Assembly (NCBI RefSeq): GCF_003121485.1
Contig: NZ_QAVX01000012.1
Coordinates: 80,580-144,579, forward strand
DNA from: Dyella sp. C11
Lineage (GTDB): Bacteria > Pseudomonadota > Gammaproteobacteria > Xanthomonadales > Rhodanobacteraceae
Direction: 5' to 3'
DNA: 64,000 nt
In this document: piece by piece, positions 54,228 to 60,316 of the stretch
How the letters are laid out: each line of letters begins with the position of its first letter
Numbering within the stretch: the first letter of the stretch is position 1
The notes under the pieces: model-generated
Databases searched by the model: none
Told to the model about the DNA's origin: nothing
Seen by the model: only the letters and a program-made list of their open reading frames with translations
Made by a program: the position numbers and the translations under genes

Positions 54228-55049
54228 ATGAGCGACTCGAATATCGTCTCATCAAGAAGCTTTTTACGCGCCACACCCGCTACAGTCATCTCCGGGAAGC
54301 GTGATATTGGCTACGACACCATCGCCTTTATCGACAACGATACGGACCTTGGTTTTCCCCTTCGTGGGCACGGTTACAACCCACTGGTAGATGCCGCGTT
54401 GCCACTGTTCGGTGTGGTGATCCGTTTGCGACGCATGGAAAAGTACAGCCATGTCGAAAGCCTGTACGGTGCGGTGCGCGACCAGATCGCCGCAATTGAT
54501 GAAGAAGTCCGCAAGCATGGCTATGACGGCGCAACGCAGCTTGCCTATCGCTATGCCCTGTGTGCCTTCATTGACGAAGCGGTGATGCAAACGCATTGGG
54601 GTTCGCATTCTTCATGGGCGGAGCGCTCGCTTCTAAGTGCCTGCCACCAGGAAACCTGGGGCGGTGAAAAGTTTTTTACGGTGCTTTCCCGCATGCTGAT
54701 GGACCCCAAGAAATACCGGGATGTATTGGAGCTCAAATATCTGTGCCTTTGTCTTGGTTTCAAAGGCAAATACGGCGTGCAGCACAATCAGGTCGAGGCC
54801 CTGCAAGGGATCATAAAGAAATTGCACGGTGCGCTTCGCGATATGCGTGGCCTAGCTCCCGAGCATCTGACGGATGGGCACGATCAGCTCGCCAGTCGGC
54901 GTTACAACGTGGGGCGACAGTGGCCGTGGTGGACGCCGTGGTTAGCTGTGCTTGGCACGCTTGCCGTGGTGTATGTGCTGTTTGTCATGAGTTTGCATCA
55001 CACGACGGATGACGTGCTTCGCTCGCTGGATACGATGCTCAAGCGTTAG
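54228..55049 (+). CDS. tssL: T6SS membrane protein TssL (DotU/IcmH)
   Basis: TssL is the inner-membrane hook-shaped protein of the T6SS membrane complex. The start MSDSNIVSSRSFLRATPATV comes one base after the tssK stop; 273 residues. Conserved parts are NPLVDAALPLFGVVIRLR, LAYRYALCAFIDEAVMQTHWG, SHSSWAERSLLSACHQETWGGEKFFTVLSRM and LCLCLGFKGKYGVQH, then a single C-terminal helix (WWTPWLAVLGTLAVVYVLFVMSL) and a short tail. There is no OmpA-like peptidoglycan-binding extension, so this is the short form. It ends the rightward structural operon. Confidence 0.95.
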   Translation: MSDSNIVSSRSFLRATPATVISGKRDIGYDTIAFIDNDTDLGFPLRGHGYNPLVDAALPLFGVVIRLRRMEKYSHVESLYGAVRDQIAAIDEEVRKHGYDGATQLAYRYALCAFIDEAVMQTHWGSHSSWAERSLLSACHQETWGGEKFFTVLSRMLMDPKKYRDVLELKYLCLCLGFKGKYGVQHNQVEALQGIIKKLHGALRDMRGLAPEHLTDGHDQLASRRYNVGRQWPWWTPWLAVLGTLAVVYVLFVMSLHHTTDDVLRSLDTMLKR

Positions 55050-55070
55050 TTTTGCTTTGAATTCCGCAAA

Positions 55071-55162
55071 TGAGCAAACGTTTGCCCGGTCGGGCAAATA
55101 GTTGCCCGTTTCACATTCAGTGAAATCAGTCGCTTGGTGAGTATCGGGCAACGAGTTGCCCG
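55071..55162. promoter_or_regulatory. Three CGGGCAA-N4-TTGCCCG dyads, candidate enhancer (UAS) for the sigma54 activator
   Basis: Perfect copies lie at 55091-55108 and 55145-55162, with centres 54 bases apart. A third copy with an intact right half and a 5/7 left half (TGAGCAA) is at 55071-55088. They sit about 115-210 bases before the -24 box, the usual range for enhancer sites, and their two-fold symmetry suits the Fis-type dimer of the activator encoded at 40519-42099. The link to that protein is inferred. Confidence 0.6.
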
Positions 55163-55277
55163 ATACTCGGTGAAACGCAACGAAATTCAATCGTCAGCGC
55201 GTAGTTTACGGCGATGACGCACTCGAAGCTCGGGCCGTTTGCTTGATACACCGTCATTTTAAGTGCTTAGACGATGT

Positions 55278-55293
55278 TGGCATGGCGATTGCT
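55278..55293 (+). promoter_or_regulatory. Sigma54 (-24/-12) promoter of hcp
   Basis: TGGCATGGCGATTGCT matches the sigma54 consensus TGGCACG-N4-TTGCW at all but one position, with GG (55279-55280) and GC (55291-55292) separated by ten bases as required. Transcription would start near 55304, giving a leader of about 64 bases before the hcp ATG. Confidence 0.8.
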
Positions 55294-55367
55294 GAGATGT
55301 CATATCCATCCGCCAAGGATGGCATCTCGGCCCTGTGGCCGTTCTATTTCGACAAAGGACTTCTGTC

Positions 55368-55886
55368 ATGCCAACACCCGCCTATATCAGCATCAACGGA
55401 AAAACCCAGGGGAATATCACCAAGGGTGCTTTCACCGCCGACTCTGTCGGTAACGTCTATGTGGAAGGCCACGAAGATCAGATTCTGGTGCAGGAAATCG
55501 AGCACCGTGTGACCACACCGACCGACCCGCAAAGCGGACAGCCCTCGGGCCAGCGCGTGCACAAGCCTCTCGTGTTTACGTGCGCGTTGAACAAGGCTGT
55601 CCCGTTGATGTATCAATCGCTGGCCTCTGGTGAAATGCTGCCGAATGTTGATGTGCAGTGGTTCCGCACCTCAGTGGATGGCAAGCAGGAGCACTTCTTT
55701 ACCACCAGGCTGGAAGACGCCACCATCGTCGACATCACCACCGTGTTGCCGCATGCGCAGGATGCGTCGAAGTCTGACTATACCCAGCTGATTAAGGTCG
55801 CCATGGCCTACCGCAAGATCACGTGGACACATTCCATCGCTGGCACCGAGTCCTCGGACGACTGGCGCAAGCCGATGGAAGGCTGA
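55368..55886 (+). CDS. hcp: T6SS tube protein Hcp (TssD)
   Basis: Hcp hexamers form the inner tube expelled by the T6SS. The ATG with AAAGGA about nine bases upstream gives 172 residues starting MPTPAYISINGKTQGNITKGAFTA. Family marks are GHEDQILVQEIEHRVTTPTD, GQRVHKPLVFTCALNKAVPLMYQSLASGE and the C-terminal TQLIKVAMAYRKITWTHSIAGTESSDDWRKP. Unlike the tss genes it stands behind its own sigma54 promoter, so expression can be much higher than, or separate from, the structural operon. Confidence 0.96.
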   Translation: MPTPAYISINGKTQGNITKGAFTADSVGNVYVEGHEDQILVQEIEHRVTTPTDPQSGQPSGQRVHKPLVFTCALNKAVPLMYQSLASGEMLPNVDVQWFRTSVDGKQEHFFTTRLEDATIVDITTVLPHAQDASKSDYTQLIKVAMAYRKITWTHSIAGTESSDDWRKPMEG

Positions 55887-55982
55887 GACTAAACGATGAC
55901 CACGACCTGCCATGTTGCAGGTCGTGGTGTCGCTGTACTCTCGCACCGTTGAATACCGTGTAAAGGCTTGCAAGGAGGCTCC

Positions 55983-56423
55983 ACGCCGCTTCAATCCGAT
56001 CTTCGCTTCACCTTCGAACCGGCTAGCGGCCAATCCTTCGAAGTCGTCGAATTCCGACTGGAAGAAGCACTCTCTGAACCGTCCGTGCTCACCCTGGACC
56101 TTGCCAGTGCAAATTCCTCTGTGGATTTTGGCGGTTTATTGGATCAGGCAGCGGTATTCACGTTATGGCGCCGTGACGAAGCGGTTCGCATCGTCCATGG
56201 CGTCATCAGCGCCTTCGAACAAGGGGAAACCGGTTTTCGCCGTACGCGTTATCGCGCCACCGTGGAGCCATCGCTTGCGCGCTTGGGATTGCGTAGCGAT
56301 TTGCGCATGTTTCAACAACAAACAGTGCCACAAATTCTGCAAGTCATGCTTAAGCGGTCGGGCATCGTCGGCGTCGATGGCGGCACTCTGGTCGAAGGCG
56401 ACGTCAGCTGGATGGTTGATTGA
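55983..56423 (+). pseudogene. Truncated vgrG (N-terminal fragment of T6SS spike protein)
   Basis: The frame encodes the first part of a VgrG: PLQSDLRFTFEPASGQSFEV, FRLEEALSEPSVLTLDLAS, LLDQAAVFTLWRRDEAVRIVHGVISAFEQGETGFRRTRYRATVEP, LARLGLRSDLRMFQQQTVPQIL. It stops at about 147 codons, just where the REYCVQ-type block should follow; the rest of the gp27 part and the gp5 needle (normally a further 450+ residues) are absent. An AAGGAGG site is followed after four bases by ACG (55983) rather than ATG; the only other start is an in-frame TTG at 55968 that precedes the AAGGAGG. It is a remnant at the right edge of the island. Confidence 0.85.
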
Positions 56424-56489
56424 ATCCGGGCAAAATTGCCGTGTAATGAGTTTGACGGGGAACATCCAGGCCGGGTTTTTCGTTTTGCT

Positions 56490-57533
56490 TCAAGTGAGCC
56501 CCAAATGCGCCGCGCAGGCTTCGAACCTGTCGATCACCTCATCCACGGTGATCAGGTCCATCACGCCCGGTCTTTCGATCTTGGTTCCCCAGGCAATCTC
56601 GTTCGCCGGCTTGCCGAGATACTTGAGCGATGCCTCGTTGTATTTGTCGACACACCAGCGGCGGTCGGAATAAGGGCCGGATCGGTTTGGGTTGCTGGCG
56701 GCATGCAAGCCCAGCACCTTGCAGCCCACCGAGTTGGCCATGTGCATGGGGCCGGAGTCGGGGGTCAGCAACATCGGTGCGCGTACCAGCATGGCCATCA
56801 TCTTCTTCAGCGTGTCCTTGCCGGTAAGGTCGAGCGGCGTGCGTTTGCAGGCGGCGAGTACGGCGTCGGCCATGCTGCGTTCGAAGTCGGAAGGGCCGCC
56901 GACCAGTGCCACGCGCCAGCCGCGTGCGGCAGCATGATCCATCACGGCGGCGTAGCGTTCGGGTTGCCAGTTGCGCAGTGAATGGCTGGAGGTGGGGCTG
57001 ACCAGCAACGTGGGTTGATCGCCCGGTAGTTGTTCGGCAGCCCATGCATGCGCTTCTTCCGGAATCGGGATATCCCAGCGCACCTGCGTCTGCTTCAGGC
57101 CCAGCGGTTCGCAGAAGCTGCCCATGGCGTCCAGCACGTGCTCGCCGGTGCGCGCAGGAATGCGCTCGCCGATCACCAGTCCGTGACCATCCTTGGCGCG
57201 TGCCTTGTCGTAGCCGATGCGTCGATCGGCCTTGATGAAAAGGCTGAGCAGATTCGAGCGAAGGGCCACCTGCATCTGCAAGAGCGCGCCGAAGCGATGT
57301 CCCTTGAGTTCATAGCCGATGGCGCGCATGCCGGCGAAGCCTGCGCCCTTGTCGAACGTCACGAAGCGGACACCGGGCAGGTCGCCCACCAGGCGGCGCT
57401 CCAGCTTGCCCACGATCCAGGTGAGTTCCGTCTGCGGCCATGCGGCCTGCAGGGTGCGCACCAGCGGAACAACGTGGGTGACGTCGCCGATGGCGGAGGT
57501 GCGCAGGATGCAGATCGAGTCGGGAGCGGGCAT
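56490..57533 (-). CDS. Glycosyltransferase family 9 protein (ADP-heptose:LPS heptosyltransferase-like)
   Basis: This is predicted to add a heptose or related sugar to the lipopolysaccharide core at the inner face of the inner membrane. The 347-residue start MPAPDSICILRTSAIGDVTHVVPLVRTL is typical of GT9. Other marks are LLVSPTSSHSLRNWQPERYAAVMDHA in the nucleotide-sugar half and MLLTPDSGPMHMANSVGCKVLGLHAASNPNRSGPY. It diverges from kdkA with only 14 bases between the annotated starts, and both point to core biosynthesis. The exact donor and acceptor cannot be read. Confidence 0.88.
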   Translation of the reverse strand: MPAPDSICILRTSAIGDVTHVVPLVRTLQAAWPQTELTWIVGKLERRLVGDLPGVRFVTFDKGAGFAGMRAIGYELKGHRFGALLQMQVALRSNLLSLFIKADRRIGYDKARAKDGHGLVIGERIPARTGEHVLDAMGSFCEPLGLKQTQVRWDIPIPEEAHAWAAEQLPGDQPTLLVSPTSSHSLRNWQPERYAAVMDHAAARGWRVALVGGPSDFERSMADAVLAACKRTPLDLTGKDTLKKMMAMLVRAPMLLTPDSGPMHMANSVGCKVLGLHAASNPNRSGPYSDRRWCVDKYNEASLKYLGKPANEIAWGTKIERPGVMDLITVDEVIDRFEACAAHLGLT

Positions 57534-57547
57534 TAGGCTAGAATCGG

Positions 57548-58315
57548 ATGAATAAGGGCTCGGGGCGGGCGTCTGACCAACTGATGGCGATGCAGGAACG
57601 AATTCGCGAAGACGCCGCTGGTGCGATTCTGTTCGACGCCGCGGTGTGGCCACAAGTCGAGAATGACTGGTTCGAGCCCGAAGTCTGGCGCGAACAGGGG
57701 GCTTTGCGTCAGCAGGCGGGCGGGCGTGGCGGCGTGGCCATCATCGAGTCGCCCGCTGGCGACTGCGTGCTGCGCCACTATCGACGCGGCGGCATGGTCG
57801 CGAAGCTGATGGGCGATCGTTACCTCTGGCCCGGCGCCGACCATACGCGAAGCTTCATGGAATTCCGGCTGCTGGGGCGTATTGCCGAGCTGGGGTTGCC
57901 GAGTGCCTTGCCCGTGGCTTGCCGATATCAACGGCAGGGCCTTTTTTATACCGCCGACTTGATCACGCGACGCATCGCGAATGCCGACACGCTGGCCGAG
58001 TGCCTGGCAACGGGCCGGCTGGATGGCGAAATGGCCGAGCTGGTGGGTGCGCTCGTGGCGCGCTTTCATCGCGCGGGCATCTGGCATGCCGACCTGAACG
58101 CCCATAACGTGCTGGTCGCCAGCGACGAGCTGTACCTGATCGACTTCGACCGTGGCCGCCTGCGCGAGCCGGCGGAAAGCTGGCAGCAGGCCAACCTGCA
58201 GCGCCTGCGTCGCTCGCTGGTGAAGCTGGGCGCGGCCGCGAAGGGCGAGGCCGCGTTCGAGGAAACGTTGTGGAAACCCCTTGTCTATCGCTATGAGCGC
58301 ACACTGAGAGCATGA
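57548..58315 (+). CDS. kdkA: 3-deoxy-D-manno-octulosonic acid (Kdo) kinase
   Basis: KdkA phosphorylates Kdo-lipid A at O-4 of Kdo, replacing the second Kdo seen in enterobacteria. The 255-residue kinase-fold protein has the C-terminal catalytic block GIWHADLNAHNVLVASDELYLIDFDRGRLRE (His-x-Asp-x3-x-Asn and DFD) and the KdkA-like RHYRRGGMVAKLMGDRYLW with the ATP-binding Lys. Starts at 57584 or 57590 (MAMQ, MQER) are also possible and would leave more room for a divergent promoter. It overlaps the MBL-fold gene by four bases. Confidence 0.88.
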   Translation: MNKGSGRASDQLMAMQERIREDAAGAILFDAAVWPQVENDWFEPEVWREQGALRQQAGGRGGVAIIESPAGDCVLRHYRRGGMVAKLMGDRYLWPGADHTRSFMEFRLLGRIAELGLPSALPVACRYQRQGLFYTADLITRRIANADTLAECLATGRLDGEMAELVGALVARFHRAGIWHADLNAHNVLVASDELYLIDFDRGRLREPAESWQQANLQRLRRSLVKLGAAAKGEAAFEETLWKPLVYRYERTLRA

Positions 58316-59070
58316 ACTGGTCCCTGCATTTCCTGGGTGTCGGCGCCGCGCATGCGGTGGAGCTGGGTTCCTCGGCCGTGGTGCTGGAGCGCGATGGCAA
58401 GCCGCTGCTGCTGATTGATTGCGGTCCGGATACGCTGGATCGTTACGTGGCGGCGTACGGTGAACCCCCGCGGGCGCTCTACATCACGCATACGCACATG
58501 GACCACATCGGTGGCATGGAACGCCTGTTCTTTCGCCTGTGGTTCGACGAGCAATGGCGTGGACGCACGCAGGTCTTCGTGCATGCCGGGCTTGTACCGT
58601 GGTTGCAGACGCGCGTGGCCGACTATCCGAATGCGCTGGCCGAAGGCGGCGTCAATTTCTGGGAGGCGTTTCGGTTGGTGCCCTGTACGCGGGGCTTCTG
58701 GCTGGATGGCCTGTGGTTCGATGTATTCGGCACGCGGCATCACATGGCGGGCACGTCGTACGGCGTGGCGTTGCCAGGAAGCTTCGCGTATACGGGCGAT
58801 ACCCGCCCGATTCCCGAAGTGCTTGCCCGCGTTGCGCCGGGTGACGAACTTATTGCGCACGATTGCGGTTTGGTGGGCAATCCCTCGCACACCGGCGTGG
58901 ACGATATCGAGCGCGAATATCCCGAGAGCTGGCGTTCGCGTCTGCGCCTTTATCACTACGGCAGCGAAGCGGACGGACGTGAACTGGAGTCCCGGGGCTT
59001 CACCATTGCGCGTACGGGCGAGCGACTGGGCTTGCCTGCGCCGTCGCCACTGCGCCCCGACGCGGGCTGA
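58312..59070 (+). CDS. MBL-fold metallo-hydrolase
   Basis: This 252-residue protein of the metallo-beta-lactamase superfamily (ribonuclease Z-like layout) is coupled to kdkA (ATGA). Metal-binding motif ITHTHMDHIGG with His60, His62, Asp64 and His65; further ligands are probably RHHMAGTSYGV, AYTGDTRP and HDCGLVGN. The closing LYHYGSEADGRELESRGFTIA resembles RNase Z-like C-termini. It is shorter than RNase Z and has no exosite arm. The substrate is unknown. Confidence 0.85.
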   Translation: MNWSLHFLGVGAAHAVELGSSAVVLERDGKPLLLIDCGPDTLDRYVAAYGEPPRALYITHTHMDHIGGMERLFFRLWFDEQWRGRTQVFVHAGLVPWLQTRVADYPNALAEGGVNFWEAFRLVPCTRGFWLDGLWFDVFGTRHHMAGTSYGVALPGSFAYTGDTRPIPEVLARVAPGDELIAHDCGLVGNPSHTGVDDIEREYPESWRSRLRLYHYGSEADGRELESRGFTIARTGERLGLPAPSPLRPDAG

Positions 59071-59098
59071 TTCCACGCACCGTCGGTATGGGTAAATC

Positions 59099-59602
59099 AT
59101 GTCCATCCAACATCTCGGCAAGCTGCTGCGCTATCGGACCTGGGCCGATCAACTGACCTATGAAGCCGTGCGCGTGCTGCCTGCCGGCGAAGCAACTGCG
59201 CCGCGCGCCACCATCTTCGGCAATATGCTGCGTACGCTGACCCACACCTGGGTGGTGGACGATATTTTCCAGGCCCATCTCCAGGGCCGGGCACACGGCT
59301 ACACCAGTCGCAACACGGACGAGCCGTTGTCGTTCGACGACTTGTGGGCGCGCCAGCAGGTCATGAATGCCTGGTATCGGGACTACGCGGCGTCGCTCAC
59401 ATCGGAACAGGCGAATGAGCTGGTGGTTTTCCAGTTCATTGGTGGCGGGGAAGGGCGGATGACGCGCGAGGAAATCATCCTCCACGTGGTCAATCACGCG
59501 ACGTATCACCGCGGTTTCGTGGCGGACATGTTCTATCAGGTGCCAGCCAGGCCGCCCGCCACGGATTTCCCGGTTTTCCTGAGGGACGTGCCCCAGGCGT
59601 GA
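59099..59602 (+). CDS. DinB family protein
   Basis: This 167-residue four-helix protein of the DinB/YfiT-like superfamily opens with LGKLLRYRTWADQLTYEAVRVLP, contains the metal-site-like THTWVVDDIFQAHLQG, and has the third His in ILHVVNHATYHRGFVADMFYQV, the spacing usual for the three-histidine metal site. Such proteins are often thiol-dependent S-transferases; the substrate here is unknown. It lies 28 bases after the MBL gene. Confidence 0.87.
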   Translation: MSIQHLGKLLRYRTWADQLTYEAVRVLPAGEATAPRATIFGNMLRTLTHTWVVDDIFQAHLQGRAHGYTSRNTDEPLSFDDLWARQQVMNAWYRDYAASLTSEQANELVVFQFIGGGEGRMTREEIILHVVNHATYHRGFVADMFYQVPARPPATDFPVFLRDVPQA

Positions 59603-59621
59603 CGCGGATGCGGGAGCTATC

Positions 59622-59650
59622 TTGTGTGAAGGCCCCCGTCCCGCTATCCT
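59622..59650 (+). promoter_or_regulatory. Sigma70-type promoter for tRNA-Ser
   Basis: TTGTGT (59622-59627) and TATCCT (59645-59650) are separated by exactly 17 bases, 50 bases upstream of the tRNA. Both match the consensus in four of six positions. Confidence 0.55.
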
Positions 59651-59700
59651 TTCGCCTCTTTGCCAGGGCCAGTAGGCCCGGCGAGCGGTTTCACCATTGC

Positions 59701-59793
59701 GGAGAGGTGTCCGAGTGGTTGAAGGAGCACGCCTGGAAAGTGTGTATACGGCTTATCCCCGTATCGCGGGTTCGAATCCCGCCCTCTCCGCCA
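59701..59793 (+). tRNA. tRNA-Ser (anticodon GGA)
   Basis: The acceptor stem GGAGAGG (59701-59707) pairs with CCTCTCC (59783-59789), then discriminator G and an encoded CCA (59791-59793). The anticodon stem CACGC/GTGTG encloses loop CTGGAAA, giving GGA at 59735-59737, which reads UCC and UCU. A long variable arm and the T-loop GGTTCGAATCC are present, as expected of a class II serine tRNA of 93 bases. Confidence 0.95.
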
Positions 59794-59847
59794 GTGAGTG
59801 AAACCGGGCGACGGCCTCAAGGCTGACGCAACAAAGCACGTCTCTAT

Positions 59848-59957
<110 letters not shown>

Positions 59958-59996
59958 GCCTTTTCGGGCTTCTACCACGCATCGTCGCAGCCGTTA

Positions 59997-60025
59997 CTGA
60001 CTTGCCGCGGACGACTTGGCACAAT
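59997..60025 (+). promoter_or_regulatory. Possible dnaX promoter
   Basis: CTGACT and CACAAT are 17 bases apart, each matching the sigma70 boxes in four of six positions. If used, transcription would start near 60032, and the dnaX leader would contain the whole nested repeat at 60042-60314. Confidence 0.4.
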
Positions 60026-60041
60026 CGGTTCTTGCCCCAAG

Positions 60042-60314
60042 GTTAGAGCCTGCTTATGGCATTCCAGCAGCCCGCGTTGTTTCGTTTAGCCTGCCAGGTG
60101 GTAGGGTGCAGCGCTGGCCAGGGTGGTGCCCTGGTCAAGCTGCGCGCTGCCGCATGGTGGGCTAAGCGAAACAACCCTTCGGGCCGGATCTGTTTGCCCA
60201 CAGGCCGGCGTCATCACTCGATCATGTATCGACATACACTCACTCGTTCTTCCTTGGCCTGCGCGCAAACAGATTCCGGCGCGGGTTACTGGAATGCCAT
60301 AAGCAGGCTCTAAC
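60042..60314. repeat. Nested inverted-repeat element filling the dnaX leader
   Basis: The outer arms 60042-60076 and 60280-60314 match in 33 of 35 positions (ends GTTAGAGCC/GGCTCTAAC). Inside are two further inverted pairs: 60076-60091 with 60160-60175 (GTTGTTTCG-type, 15 of 16), and 60184-60197 with 60265-60279 (CCGGATCTGTTTGC-type, one base inserted). An inner GCAGCGC/GCGCTGC stem with CCAGGG/CCCTGG also exists. It could be a miniature inverted-repeat element or a folded leader. No gene is seen inside, and no target-site duplication is obvious. Confidence 0.8.
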
Positions 60315-60316
60315 GA

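Larger units (their letters stand above)
55050..55367. promoter_or_regulatory. 318-base hcp upstream region with dyads and sigma54 promoter
   Basis: No gene is seen between tssL and hcp. The stretch contains three dyads of form CGGGCAA-N4-TTGCCCG (55071-55162), a small dyad TTTCAC-N5-GTGAAA (55109-55125) and a sigma54 -24/-12 element (55278-55293). The longest hairpin, with 13-base arms GAGTATCGGGCAA around four bases, spans 55139-55168 and might also act as the tssL transcript end, though no T-run follows. Confidence 0.75.

Noticed and set aside
56427..56440. CGGGCAAAATTGCC after the vgrG fragment as a fourth copy of the hcp dyad
   Set aside because: The half-sites are two bases apart instead of four and the right half lacks CCG; spacing differs, so it is not the same site.
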